DNA of 64,000 nucleotides from NCBI GenBank assembly GCA_016841605.1, contig JAENYV010000007.1:176493-240492 (forward strand), written 5' to 3'. Positions 40,262 to 49,597 of the stretch are shown here, piece after piece. The notes below the pieces were generated by a model. That model was not told where the DNA came from. It worked only from the letters and a program-made list of their open reading frames with translations, and did not search any database. Made by a program: the position numbers and the translations under genes. The stretch's first letter is position 1, and every line of letters starts with the position of its first letter. The stretch is from Dethiobacter alkaliphilus. GTDB taxonomy: Bacteria; Bacillota; Dethiobacteria; DTU022; UBA8154.

Positions 40262-40577
40262 ACACAATGAAAAATGGCTTGAAAATCACGATAATGATAC
40301 AAAAACATGGAAAAACGGATCAAATGCTTGCATGGCTAAGCTGGCTGCGTATGAAGATACCGGGTTGAGCCCTGATCATGCAATTCGTCTACTGATCAGG
40401 CTGAAAGAAGCCGTGTCCGGTGATGAAAATAGCAGCTTTTCACTGACTAATGTTATGAAATTTGTGTTAGATGGGCGGTTGCTTTCAGCGTTGGACAAGT
40501 TGGCGGCGTATGAGAGCACGGGGTTGAGTCCGGGAGATGTCAGACTGCTTGCAGATGAAAAGGAGGGTGAAAAATAA
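40224..40577 (+). CDS. Phage protein with two LAAYExTGLSP repeats
   Basis: ATG 40224 (MMAEYQRLTKWD). The motif KLAAYEDTGLSP recurs as KLAAYESTGLSP in the second half; this motif is common in small Firmicute-phage proteins of unknown function. The gene overlaps the previous one. Confidence 0.7.
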   Translation: MMAEYQRLTKWDKHNEKWLENHDNDTKTWKNGSNACMAKLAAYEDTGLSPDHAIRLLIRLKEAVSGDENSSFSLTNVMKFVLDGRLLSALDKLAAYESTGLSPGDVRLLADEKEGEK

Positions 40578-40900
40578 TGCAAATCGAAACCGGACACTTA
40601 GTAAATCTTGAGAGCGAAGATATTAGAAAGCGTTTTCTGGAAGAAAAAGAAATTGGAGACATTGGAAAATGTTTTCAGAAAGAAAAAGAAATGTCATTTT
40701 TGAGCATGGAAGAATCTTTGAGAGAACAAGGCTATACGCCGGTACCGGCAGAGCTTGAGAAAGCAGCTGAGAAGAAACTGGCCGGTCAGGATGAAGCTTA
40801 TGTCAGTTTGACTAGCGGTGGGAAGCTGTCAAAATGGGCGGCGAAACAGAGGAAGGCTAAACGGAAGAAGCAGAAAGCGAGCAGGAGGAAAAACTGGTGA
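40577..40900 (+). CDS. Hypothetical basic protein (107 aa)
   Basis: ATG 40577 after AAGGAGGGTG. The end is strongly basic (KAKRKKQKASRRKNW), so nucleic-acid binding is possible. No family. Confidence 0.5.
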   Translation: MQIETGHLVNLESEDIRKRFLEEKEIGDIGKCFQKEKEMSFLSMEESLREQGYTPVPAELEKAAEKKLAGQDEAYVSLTSGGKLSKWAAKQRKAKRKKQKASRRKNW

Positions 40901-41151
40901 ACTGGCGTAGAACGAAAAAAGCTTTCCGAAAATTGCAGGAAGGACGCCCTTTGACTCAAAAAGAGTGGAAAACTTGTATCAAATTTGCTAGGAAAAGTTT
41001 CAGGAAAATTGCACAGTATACTTCAAGGTGGCTCCCAGAAGTAGTAGTAAAAATAACAGAAGTATGCGAGAAGCTCCGGGATGTGTTTAGTGCTGCATCC
41101 AAAGAGAATGTCGAAGGAGCAGAGGAGTCCGGGGGTGTAAAAAAAGGATGA
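40897..41151 (+). CDS. Hypothetical protein (84 aa)
   Basis: GTG 40897 overlapping the previous stop. Helical protein MNWRRTKKAFRKLQEG, with an acidic C-terminal tail. No family. Confidence 0.45.
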   Translation: MNWRRTKKAFRKLQEGRPLTQKEWKTCIKFARKSFRKIAQYTSRWLPEVVVKITEVCEKLRDVFSAASKENVEGAEESGGVKKG

Positions 41152-41624
41152 TATGGGCTGTTGTAAAAAAAACGGACAAAAGAGCGTTAGAATTGGCAGA
41201 CCGCCACTATACAAGACAAAAGCCCGGTACTCCGCAATTTACAAGGCCGGGAAGAAATCTGGTGCTGTTATCAATGGATGGAAGGGCCGTATGGACAACC
41301 TGGATGCCAGCCAGAGGGGAGAGAATGGATGGTCTTAATGTGTGGGAATGCACGATGTTTCGTAACGAAGGGATATTTCTTTCCAGTCATTTGATTGTTT
41401 TAGCCTTGGCGGTAACTAGGATGGAATGGGGCGAACCGCCAGTAGACGGAATGATAACATACATTGGGAAGCACCTGCATGGCGGTTGCTTTCATGCAGC
41501 TGGTTTTCGTAACGACGGCTACAGTAAATCAAGAAAGCTACAAAGGTTAAGGCTGTCTGGCGATCGATTTCCTCCTGCCATGGCAGCTGCTGTAAAAACG
41601 GAAGCAGATGTAATTGCGTTATGA
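41148..41624 (+). CDS. Hypothetical phage protein (158 aa), GNAT-like in appearance
   Basis: ATG 41148. The product contains ELADRHYTRQKPGTPQFTRPG, then FRNEGIFLSSHLIVLALAV and YIGKHLHGGCFHAAGF, a conserved phage protein family seen near late regulators. I cannot confirm a fold. It overlaps the next gene (ATGA). Confidence 0.55.
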   Translation: MIWAVVKKTDKRALELADRHYTRQKPGTPQFTRPGRNLVLLSMDGRAVWTTWMPARGERMDGLNVWECTMFRNEGIFLSSHLIVLALAVTRMEWGEPPVDGMITYIGKHLHGGCFHAAGFRNDGYSKSRKLQRLRLSGDRFPPAMAAAVKTEADVIAL

Positions 41625-41764
41625 GTACCTGCCCGATGTTCGTTCCTGCGGCAAAAAGTGTGACAAAGCCTAACTGCGGCGAATGCGGCCGCTGGGACGT
41701 AGAGCGGCAGAGGTGCCGGGACGAGGAGAGGCTGAAGGGGAGGGAGCCTGAGGATAGAGGCTGA
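41621..41764 (+). CDS. Small Cys-containing protein (47 aa)
   Basis: ATG 41621 overlaps the preceding TGA. The product (MSTCPMFVPAAKSVTKPNCG, then ECGRWDVERQRCRDEERL) has four to five Cys including CGEC, probably metal-binding. Confidence 0.5.
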   Translation: MSTCPMFVPAAKSVTKPNCGECGRWDVERQRCRDEERLKGREPEDRG

Positions 41765-41821
41765 GCTGGATGCTTCTCCTCAAGAATCATAACCACGAAA
41801 TAAGAAAGAGGTGACGGCGAT

Positions 41822-42271
41822 TTGAGCAAGGACCATATTCGAGACTACGCCACTGAAGCCTTCCGCTTCTATGCCCGATGGGGTGGGCGGGACAGCTATG
41901 TCAAAAGCCTGCTGGCCGATTTGCAGCAGCAGCGGGGCTCCGGTATTTGCTTTCCCACGGAATCAGCGCTGATTCACAAAGAGCAGGTCATGCGGGAACA
42001 TATGGCCGAAATCGCCGACCTTGAAGCGGTTGAAGTGGTAATGAAGGTTTGCGATACTGATGTTCGGCAGGCGGTGGAAATGGTCTATTTTTATAAACCC
42101 TATGAATCTATAGAATGGGGGGATATTAAGCAGCGGGTGCATTATGCAGAAATTCATATGCCGGCGGGCGAAAGATCAATATACCGATGGTTAGCTGAAG
42201 CCCGGAAAATCTTTGCCGAAGAGAGAGGATTGAGGCTAAATAAAAAAAATAAAAAAGTTGGCAGTAATTAA
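41822..42271 (+). CDS. Late-regulator-like protein (sigma/ArpU-type)
   Basis: TTG 41822 after AGAGGTGACGG. A 149-residue helical protein; the C-terminal part (HMPAGERSIYRWLAEARKIFAEERGL) resembles a sigma region 4/HTH. A gene of this type in front of the terminase genes usually activates the late operon. A terminator follows. Confidence 0.5.
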   Translation: MSKDHIRDYATEAFRFYARWGGRDSYVKSLLADLQQQRGSGICFPTESALIHKEQVMREHMAEIADLEAVEVVMKVCDTDVRQAVEMVYFYKPYESIEWGDIKQRVHYAEIHMPAGERSIYRWLAEARKIFAEERGLRLNKKNKKVGSN

Positions 42272-42318
42272 GCCCCCCGTTATTGTATAATGGGTGTAGT
42301 AAGTAAATTTGTAAAGTT

Positions 42319-42350
42319 AGCCCGTCAAGTAAATGGCGGGTTATTTTATT
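42319..42350 (+). terminator. Terminator before the packaging genes
   Basis: A stem of 9 bp (agcccgtca / tggcgggtt with two G.T pairs), 6-base loop, and a T-rich tail. It separates the early/middle operon from the late genes. Confidence 0.65.
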
Positions 42351-42405
42351 TAGCTTTCAAATTTTAGAAAAATTACCCCCTACTATCATAAAAGGATGTG
42401 TTTAT

Positions 42406-42588
42406 ATGGCAGGAATGACAGTAAGCATAAAAATTACAGACCTGGAGCCTTTTCAAGAATTCATTACGAGTATTGCAAACGCCCTTAAAAGGGAAGATAT
42501 CCCTCAGGATTTAAAAGATGAAATAGACATTGCGGTAAATAAGTTATTAACGTCAGGTAATAATAACCCCTATTCTGACTCAGAGTAG
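42406..42588 (+). CDS. Hypothetical small protein (60 aa)
   Basis: ATG 42406 after AAAAGGATG. Helical, acidic (MAGMTVSIKITDLEPFQEFI). No family. A 146-base gap with a GTAGTAGT/ACTACTAC inverted repeat (42638-42672) follows. Confidence 0.5.
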   Translation: MAGMTVSIKITDLEPFQEFITSIANALKREDIPQDLKDEIDIAVNKLLTSGNNNPYSDSE

Positions 42589-42734
42589 TATATCTAATTA
42601 TTAAAAGATACACCCCCTTGCAAAGATGGTAACCGCAGTAGTAGTTTAAAGCCCATATTTCTGCACTACTACCTCTATTTGCATAACTATAAAGCGCCCT
42701 ATTTTCGATAGACTATCACAAAGGAGAAAGCCCT

Positions 42735-43151
42735 ATGCCGGTTAGACCTAAGTTGCCGTGTCGTTATCCGGGCTGTCCGGAGCTTGTGGCCCCCGGTTCC
42801 GGTGGATTATGCAAAAAACATAAGGCCCAACGGCAGAAGGAGCAGGACAGTAAGCGGGCAAGCGCATATAAACGGGGCTATGACCGTACATGGGGAAAAG
42901 CTCGTAAGATGTATCTGGCCAGGAATCCTCTATGCGCTGAATGCCAGCGACGGAAAAAAAAGCGCATTGAAGCAGCGACGGAAGTAGACCATATTATCCC
43001 GCACAAAGGTAACATGGTTTTGTTTTGGGATGAAAATAATTGGCAAGGATTGTGCAAGCAATGCCACAGCGAGAAGACAGCGAAGGAAGACGGGGGATTT
43101 GGTCGGACAGTCAAGGATACGAAAAGTAGTGATAAAAAAGCAAAGAAGTAA
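42735..43151 (+). CDS. HNH endonuclease of the packaging module
   Basis: A 138-residue HNH protein: CAECQRRKKKR, ATEVDHIIPHKGN (the His-containing core), NNWQGLCKQCHSEKTAKE, with two CxxC zinc pairs. N-terminal Cys-rich segment CRYPGCPELVAPG. HNH proteins next to TerS are required for cos cleavage and packaging in HK97-type phages. A cos site may lie in 43150-43298. Confidence 0.9.
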   Translation: MPVRPKLPCRYPGCPELVAPGSGGLCKKHKAQRQKEQDSKRASAYKRGYDRTWGKARKMYLARNPLCAECQRRKKKRIEAATEVDHIIPHKGNMVLFWDENNWQGLCKQCHSEKTAKEDGGFGRTVKDTKSSDKKAKK

Positions 43152-43297
43152 GTTTGGAAAATATTAAGCCCCCTTTTTTGCGAGCTCAGGTAGATATGAG
43201 ACAGAAGGGGAAGGGGGGATCGGATTTCTGGAGATGCTTCAGCGTGAACCGTTGGGGCAGGATGATTTTTCTGTTTACAAGTCTGGAGGTTTTTACC

Positions 43298-43753
43298 ATG
43301 GCCGGAAAAGGACCAGCACCAAAACCATCACATTTAAGGCAAAGGCAAAATAAAAAGGCAGGAGCGGCAACGCTGGAAGTACCTTTGGAAAAACCAAAAA
43401 TTCCCACGTTGCAAAATCCGGACAAAAGAAAATTCCATCGCCTGACACGTGCCTGGTGGAAACGGGTATGGTCGTCGCCTATGGCAAGTGAATATCTTGA
43501 ATCAGATATTGATGGCCTGGCCAGGCTTGCGTTATTAGTTGACGATTATTACAAAGCTCCTTATAAGGGCAAAGAACTAATGTCTGAAATCCGCCTCCAA
43601 GAAGCTCGTTTTGGCCTATCTCCTGTGGACCGCAGCCGCCTGCAATGGGAAGTTGCAAAAGGTGAGGAAGCAGAACGCAAGCGTAAACCGCCCAAGATGC
43701 AACATCCTCCTGCTACCCAAGATCCCCGTGGCATTTTGGGAGTGGTTGAATAA
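43298..43753 (+). CDS. Terminase small subunit (P27 family)
   Basis: I start at ATG 43298 (MAGKGPAPKPSHLRQRQNK) because GGAGGT precedes it; the upstream part of the frame looks like non-coding (possibly cos) sequence. Length 151 and the pattern (WWKRVWSSPMASEYLESDIDGLARLALLVDDYY) fit the P27 TerS family. It overlaps TerL by one base (TAATG). Confidence 0.85.
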   Translation: MAGKGPAPKPSHLRQRQNKKAGAATLEVPLEKPKIPTLQNPDKRKFHRLTRAWWKRVWSSPMASEYLESDIDGLARLALLVDDYYKAPYKGKELMSEIRLQEARFGLSPVDRSRLQWEVAKGEEAERKRKPPKMQHPPATQDPRGILGVVE

Positions 43754-45366
43754 TGGCAGTGCTTATGGTACCAGATGACAGCGGAAAGATATGGCCTACG
43801 CTTGGTCCCCTGGTTTGCCAATTTATCGAAGAGAATCTTGTTTTTGGTCCTGGCGACCTGCGAGGACAACCAGCATTTTTGGATGAAGAAAAGCGGGCTT
43901 TAGTCTGGCGCATGTACGAGGTGTTTCCGCAAGGACATCCTCAGGAGGGACGCCGGAGATTTAAACGGGTTGGCCTAAGCCTTAGGAAAGGAACAGCAAA
44001 AACAGAGTTTGCTGCCTGGATAGCTGCTTGCGAGCTGCATCACGAGGGACCGGTTCGCTGCTATGGATTTGACAAGCAAGGTAATCCTTTGGGCGGGCCA
44101 GTAACTGACCCTTACATACCGCTTGTTGCTTATACAGAAGAGCAGTCAGATGAACTAGCATACGGGGCACTGCGAGCTATACTCAGCGAATGCCCGCTTC
44201 GTGACGATTTTGATATAGGTATTGAGCGCATTATGAGGCGAAGAGGCGACGGAAAGGCCGTTTCCCTTTCTACAAGTCCAAGCGCAAGAGATGGAGCCAG
44301 AACAACGTTTCAGCTTGCCGATGAAACGCACTGGTGGACGAACCCGAAGCTGATAAAAGCCCACCAAACAATGATGGCAAACTTACCCAAAAGAAAACTT
44401 TCCGATGCTTGGGCGCTGGAAACTACTACAGCGCCAGAACCAGGATCTGGGTCAGTTGCAGAATCAACAATGGAATATGCTAAGGCTATTAGTGAGGGCC
44501 GCGTAAAAGATGCACGAATTTTTTATTTTCACCGGCAGGCATCCGATCATCACGACTTAGAAACAGAAGAGGGTGTAAGGGCAGCTGTCATAGAAGCGTC
44601 CGGTCCTGCAGCTAAATGGAGCGATATTGACAGTATTGTGGAGCTGTGGCGGGACCCTACGACTGATAGAGCTTACTGGGAGCGGGTCTGGTGTAATCGC
44701 CTCGTGAAATCAAGCCACAAGGCTTTTGATACTGAAAAATGGAAGCAGCTGGCCAGAAAAAAAAGTCCGGTAAAGCCTGGCGATTTAATTGTATTAGGCT
44801 TTGACGGCGCTCAGTTTAGAGATTCGACTGGCCTTGTTGCTACTCACGTTGAGACGGGCTATCAGTGGAAAATGGGACTTTGGGAGTGTCCTTTTGGGCA
44901 AGAAAATTGGCAAGTGCCCGTTGAAGAAGTTGATGCGGCTGTTAAAACTGCATTTGAGGAATACGAAGTCTGGAGAATGTATGCTGACCCTCCATATTGG
45001 CAAAGTTGGCTTGCTGAGTGGGCGGGAGAATTCGGAGACGACAAAGTAATTGAATGGTGGACAAACCGTCGCAAACAAATGTCTTACGCTCTTGAAAATT
45101 TTCACACAGGAATAACAAGCGGGGACATCTCACATGATGGGGATACAGACTCGTTGAGACATCTTGGAAACTCATATAAGCATGAATTACCGCAACGAGA
45201 CGAAGAAACAGGAAAACATCTTTGGTTAATCAGAAAAGAAAGACCAGATTCGCCGCATAAAATAGATTTGGCCATGGCCTCAGTGCTTTCCTGGGAGGCA
45301 AGAACGGATGCTATAGCCGCGGGAGCGACTGCTGTATCAGTCTACGAGTATCGGGGGGTGAGATAG
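43753..45366 (+). CDS. Terminase large subunit
   Basis: A 537-residue TerL: ATPase with Walker A-like SLRKGTAKTEFAAW (near residue 76) and Walker B FQLADETHWWT; the nuclease half has LGFDGAQFRDSTGLV and MYADPPYWQSW. Drives DNA packaging with TerS and portal. It runs directly into the portal gene. Confidence 0.95.
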   Translation: MAVLMVPDDSGKIWPTLGPLVCQFIEENLVFGPGDLRGQPAFLDEEKRALVWRMYEVFPQGHPQEGRRRFKRVGLSLRKGTAKTEFAAWIAACELHHEGPVRCYGFDKQGNPLGGPVTDPYIPLVAYTEEQSDELAYGALRAILSECPLRDDFDIGIERIMRRRGDGKAVSLSTSPSARDGARTTFQLADETHWWTNPKLIKAHQTMMANLPKRKLSDAWALETTTAPEPGSGSVAESTMEYAKAISEGRVKDARIFYFHRQASDHHDLETEEGVRAAVIEASGPAAKWSDIDSIVELWRDPTTDRAYWERVWCNRLVKSSHKAFDTEKWKQLARKKSPVKPGDLIVLGFDGAQFRDSTGLVATHVETGYQWKMGLWECPFGQENWQVPVEEVDAAVKTAFEEYEVWRMYADPPYWQSWLAEWAGEFGDDKVIEWWTNRRKQMSYALENFHTGITSGDISHDGDTDSLRHLGNSYKHELPQRDEETGKHLWLIRKERPDSPHKIDLAMASVLSWEARTDAIAAGATAVSVYEYRGVR

Positions 45367-45367
45367 T

Positions 45368-47374
45368 TTGTTCGAACGTCTTAAAATATTTGCTTTAGCT
45401 TTTCGGTCAGCAGTGTCAACCTTATCTAACCCCCGGCGCTGGTTAATAGATATGTTCGGTGGCGGTAAATCAAAATCCGGAGCAGACGTAAATGAGGATA
45501 CGGCAGTAAAAGTAACTGCCGTTTTTGCTTGTATCCGTCTTTTATCACAAACTATTGCCAGTCTGCCGCTGCATACATATCGAAGAATTGAAGACGGAAA
45601 AGAGCGGGCATACGACCATCCACTATATTACATACTCCACAACCTCTGGAATCCCGAGTGCACTTCTTACATGGGTCGCTTAATCATGATGGTGAACCTA
45701 CTTTTGACTGGTCAGGCGTTTGCTGAGATAGTGCGGAATCGGAAAACAGGCGAAATAAAAGAACTTTGGCCGATTCCGTCAAATAAAGTTTTACCAAAAC
45801 GAAATAAGCAAACCAAAGAAATCTTTTACGAAGTTTATCTGGATGATGGCGGTATTCAAATTCTTTATCCAGAACAAATGTTCCATTTACAATGGATTGG
45901 GCTTGAAAATTTTAAGACATTTCACCCGGTTGTCCTGGCCCGGGAAGCTATCGGGCTTTCCCTGGCCGCAGAAGAGTTTGGCAGTAGATTTTTTGAAAAT
46001 GGAGCTAATGCCTCTGGAATTGCCGAATATCCTGGAAAATTAAGTGACGAAGCATATAACCGTTTTACCAAAACATTTAACGATAGATTTACTAGTTTGA
46101 GCAAAGCTCAGAGAATAATGTTCCTGGAGCAAGGTCTTAAGTTCACTAAGCTTACTATTAACCCGAATGAGGCCCAGGCGATAGAAACGCGCAAATTCCA
46201 GGTTATAGAGGCGGCCCGGTTTTATAACGTCCCGCCTCATCTCATCATGGATCTGGAGCGGGCCACATTCAGCAACGTAGAGCATCAAGATATTAGCTTT
46301 GTCAAATACTCTTTGCGGCCGTATTTGGTTTGTTGGGAGCAGGAAATGCTTAGGAGCTTATTCCTGCCTTTTGAGCGCCGACAATACTTTTCCGAGTTTA
46401 ATGTCGATGGCCTGCTCCGTGGTGATGCTAAGTCCCGGGCAGAGGCCCTGGATATACAAATGCGAAACGGCGTCATAAACGCCGACGAATGGCGGGCCAT
46501 GGAGAACATGAACCCACAGCCTGACGGCATGGGTAAAATCTACTACGTACCGCTGAACTGGGTGCGTAAAGATGAGCCGCGGCCTGACAGCGCCTCCGGT
46601 GAGGGAGAACGGCAAACCGGGAAGCAACTTGAAAAAAGAGCCATGCAGCAGCGCAGCGCAAAGGCAAAACTGCGAATGGCAAAAAACTATAAGCGAATAT
46701 TTCAGGACGCTGCGGAGCGTATCGTTAAGCGGGAGAAAAAGCAGGTCCTGGACAAAGCCCGGAGAACACTCAAAGAGCGCAGCCAACCAGATTTCCTGGC
46801 ATGGCTTGAAGATTATTACCGGGAAGCTCCGGAGTGGATGAAACGGGCGCTTAAACCCGCCCTGCTTGCATATACAGAGGCAATACAGGCGCTCGCTTCC
46901 GAGGAAGTTAATTCTAAGGCAGGCATGACTCCTGAGCTTGAGAAATGGATGGATGGTTATGCCGACATTTGGGCACGGAATTATACAGCTTCATCCCTGG
47001 GCCAGCTGCAGGCGTTAATACGTCAGGCAAACGACGAGGCCATTGACGCCTTAGAACTTATTGAGCAAAGACTTGATGAATGGGAAGAAAAGCGGCCTGG
47101 GAAGGTGGCCAGCAATGAGGTGATAGAGGCAGCAGGGGTTGTTTCAAAGTTTGTTTATGCTGGTGCTGGTATCCGTTATTTGCGGTGGGTGGCACAGGGA
47201 AGCAAAACCTGCCCGTATTGTCAGGAGATGGACGGTCGGGTCGTTGGCATTGACCAGGTGTTTGTTGGCAAGAACGATCGTTTAGATTCAGAAGACGGAA
47301 CAATGAATATCTATAAACCGGCATTTACGCCGCCACTGCATCAGGGTTGCGTTTGTCAAATAGTTCCAGAATAG
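45368..47374 (+). CDS. Portal protein fused to a Mu gpF-like minor head protein
   Basis: A 668-residue fusion. Residues ~1-410 are an HK97-type portal (AVKVTAVFACIRLLSQTIASLPL, TGEIKELWPIPSNKV). Residues ~430-668 are a gpF/SPP1 gp7-like head morphogenesis domain ending with SKTCPYCQEMDGRVVGI and HQGCVCQIVP. These are usually separate genes. TTG start at 45368 follows GGGGGTGAG by about 8 bases. Confidence 0.9.
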   Translation: MFERLKIFALAFRSAVSTLSNPRRWLIDMFGGGKSKSGADVNEDTAVKVTAVFACIRLLSQTIASLPLHTYRRIEDGKERAYDHPLYYILHNLWNPECTSYMGRLIMMVNLLLTGQAFAEIVRNRKTGEIKELWPIPSNKVLPKRNKQTKEIFYEVYLDDGGIQILYPEQMFHLQWIGLENFKTFHPVVLAREAIGLSLAAEEFGSRFFENGANASGIAEYPGKLSDEAYNRFTKTFNDRFTSLSKAQRIMFLEQGLKFTKLTINPNEAQAIETRKFQVIEAARFYNVPPHLIMDLERATFSNVEHQDISFVKYSLRPYLVCWEQEMLRSLFLPFERRQYFSEFNVDGLLRGDAKSRAEALDIQMRNGVINADEWRAMENMNPQPDGMGKIYYVPLNWVRKDEPRPDSASGEGERQTGKQLEKRAMQQRSAKAKLRMAKNYKRIFQDAAERIVKREKKQVLDKARRTLKERSQPDFLAWLEDYYREAPEWMKRALKPALLAYTEAIQALASEEVNSKAGMTPELEKWMDGYADIWARNYTASSLGQLQALIRQANDEAIDALELIEQRLDEWEEKRPGKVASNEVIEAAGVVSKFVYAGAGIRYLRWVAQGSKTCPYCQEMDGRVVGIDQVFVGKNDRLDSEDGTMNIYKPAFTPPLHQGCVCQIVPE

Positions 47375-47388
47375 GAGAGGACATAAAT

Positions 47389-47616
47389 ATGGAAAACGCT
47401 TCTATTTTTCTTGATGAAGTAAGTAAATTAAATATCAAAAATGGTGATATTTTGGTATTTAAACATCCAGGTATTATTTCTTGTGAAGCTGAGAAACGAA
47501 TTACAACAAAACTAAAAATTATTTTGGAAAAAGGGGGATTTAAAAATATAGAAGTAATCGTTTTGACGAATGGTGCCGATATTGGGGTTTTAACAAAAGA
47601 GGAATCGGAGGCTTAA
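47389..47616 (+). CDS. Hypothetical head-region protein (75 aa)
   Basis: ATG 47389 after AGGAGAGG; a longer frame runs back into the portal gene. The product (MENASIFLDEVSKLNIKNGD) has a small alpha/beta pattern. No family. Confidence 0.5.
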   Translation: MENASIFLDEVSKLNIKNGDILVFKHPGIISCEAEKRITTKLKIILEKGGFKNIEVIVLTNGADIGVLTKEESEA

Positions 47617-47618
47617 AA

Positions 47619-48254
47619 ATGACAAGGCTAACTTTAAGAACCATCCCTGCCGATGAACTTGAAATCCGGGCTGAGCAGGACGGTAAGGTTCGCAAGCTAA
47701 CCGGTTATGGTATTGTTTATAATCGTGAAGCACGAATATGGGGAGACCTTTATGAGGTGATCCGACCTGGAGCGGCTCGGGAAGTATTGGCGAAAAACCC
47801 CGATATTCGCTGCTGCCTTAACCACAGCGACGAAAAAATATTTGGTCGCACCAAAAGCGGTACCTTGATGCTTGAAGAGAACCAGCGTGGTGTTAAATAC
47901 TCTGCTATCCCCCCTGATGCACAGTGGGCAAATGATGCATTGGTAAGCATTGAAAGACGAGACATTGATGGCTCGTCTTTTACTTTTTCCGTTGATCCAC
48001 AGGATGAAAAAATCACCAAGCGGTCAGATGGAACTCTCCTGCGGGAGATATTTAAGTTTTCTCGTATCGGAGAAATGGGGCCGGTCACCAGGCCGGCGTA
48101 TGAGAGCACTACTGCGGAATTTAGGAGTGCAAAAGAAGAGTACGATTCTTTAACCGCTAACCTGCGGACGCAGGATAATGCGGATGAGATAGCAGAAGCC
48201 CAGCGAACGCTGGAACTGCGCAGAAAAAAGCTTGAACTGAAAGCGAAAATCTAA
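47619..48254 (+). CDS. Prohead protease (HK97 family)
   Basis: A 211-residue prohead protease; catalytic His69 in LNHSDEKIFGR and Ser119/120 in DIDGSSFTFSV, with the RPGAAREVL and EMGPVTRPAYESTTAE motifs of the family. It cleaves the N-terminal scaffold of the capsid protein encoded just downstream. Confidence 0.95.
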   Translation: MTRLTLRTIPADELEIRAEQDGKVRKLTGYGIVYNREARIWGDLYEVIRPGAAREVLAKNPDIRCCLNHSDEKIFGRTKSGTLMLEENQRGVKYSAIPPDAQWANDALVSIERRDIDGSSFTFSVDPQDEKITKRSDGTLLREIFKFSRIGEMGPVTRPAYESTTAEFRSAKEEYDSLTANLRTQDNADEIAEAQRTLELRRKKLELKAKI

Positions 48255-48271
48255 ATAGGAGGAAAAATGCT

Positions 48272-49561
48272 ATGACTAATATGGAAAAAGTATTAGAACT
48301 TAAGCAAAAACGTGCAAAATTAGTCCATGACTGTCGGGCAATGCTTGATAAAATCGAAACCGAAAAGCGCTCTTTCACTACCGAAGAAGATACAGAGTAT
48401 AATCGCATGGATAGTGAAATTGACAAAATGGAAATCGATATTGGGCGGTTGGAGAAGCAGATCGAGCGGGAAAGGAAACTTGGGGAACCCGAGGCAGATC
48501 CGTTGAATCCTCCGAAAGAAGGAGACGGGCAAGATGGCAAGCCACCCAAAAAACGTACTCTTGCTCAGGCTTTAGAAGACCGCAGCATCACAAATATTCG
48601 AGAGACTGAAGAATATCGAGAAGCTTTTTCTCTCTGGATGGCCAATGGCTCTGCTGCTTTGACCGCAGAAGAACACCGTGCCATGCAGGTCGATAATGAC
48701 ATCGGCGGCGGTTACCTGGTAACTCCCCAACAAATGGTTATGGAGTTGTTAAAAGGGGTTGATGATATTGCTGTTATTCGTCAGTTCGCCCGGGTATTTC
48801 CGCTCCGCACAGCCAGGTCTCTCGGTGCGCCAACTCTAGACAGTGATGCGGACGATGCTGACTGGACGGCGGAACTTAAGACGGGAGACGAGACAGAAAT
48901 CGAGTTCGGTAAGCGTGAGCTCCGGCCTCATCCACTTGCTAAACGTGCAAAAATATCTAATACTTTGCTCCGTATAGCTCAAATGGGTCCCGAGGCTATT
49001 GTCCGGGAAAGATTATCTTACAAGTTTGGCATTACCCAGGAAAAGGCATATATGACCGGAGACGGAAACCAGAAGCCGTTAGGCGTGTTCACCGCTTCAG
49101 CAAATGGTATTTCTACTGATCGGGACGTTTCGGATGGTAACACGGCAACTCAACTGAAACCAGACAACCTGATCAATGTCAAGTATGAGCTCAAGGGTCC
49201 ATATCATGCCCGTGCTCGTTGGATGTTCCACCGTTATGTTTTACGGGAAATCCGCAAAATGAAAGATGGCAATGGTCAATATATCTGGGCTCCCGGTATC
49301 AGTGGTGGCGTTCCTGACCGTATCCTTGAGATGCCCTACACTTTGAGCGAATATGTGCCCTACACTATGACTGCGGGCTTGTATGTCGGTATCCTGGGTG
49401 ATTTTCGTTACTACTGGATCGCTGAGGCACTGGATATGCAAATGCAGCGGCTTGTTGAGCTTTATGCTGAGACCAACCAGACTGGCTTTATTGGTCGCTA
49501 TGAAGGCGACGGGATGCCGGTGCTTGAAGAGGCATTTGTAAGAATCAAAATGGGGTCTTAA
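48272..49561 (+). CDS. Major capsid protein (HK97 fold)
   Basis: A 429-residue capsid protein. Residues ~1-110 are a coiled-coil delta-domain (KQKRAKLVHDCRAMLDKIETEK), normally removed by the prohead protease. The capsid core starts near DNDIGGGYLVTPQQMVMELL and includes WMFHRYVLREIRKMKDGNGQ and a C-terminal beta region (GMPVLEEAFVRIKMG). It is preceded by AGGAGG. Confidence 0.95.
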   Translation: MTNMEKVLELKQKRAKLVHDCRAMLDKIETEKRSFTTEEDTEYNRMDSEIDKMEIDIGRLEKQIERERKLGEPEADPLNPPKEGDGQDGKPPKKRTLAQALEDRSITNIRETEEYREAFSLWMANGSAALTAEEHRAMQVDNDIGGGYLVTPQQMVMELLKGVDDIAVIRQFARVFPLRTARSLGAPTLDSDADDADWTAELKTGDETEIEFGKRELRPHPLAKRAKISNTLLRIAQMGPEAIVRERLSYKFGITQEKAYMTGDGNQKPLGVFTASANGISTDRDVSDGNTATQLKPDNLINVKYELKGPYHARARWMFHRYVLREIRKMKDGNGQYIWAPGISGGVPDRILEMPYTLSEYVPYTMTAGLYVGILGDFRYYWIAEALDMQMQRLVELYAETNQTGFIGRYEGDGMPVLEEAFVRIKMGS

Positions 49562-49597
49562 CCAGCCCCTTTTCAAATCCAACAGGAGGTAAAAACT

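Noticed and set aside
43154..43297. N-terminal extension of TerS
   Set aside because: Not family-like, lacks a ribosome site, and is better explained as HNH/TerS intergenic (possible cos) sequence.
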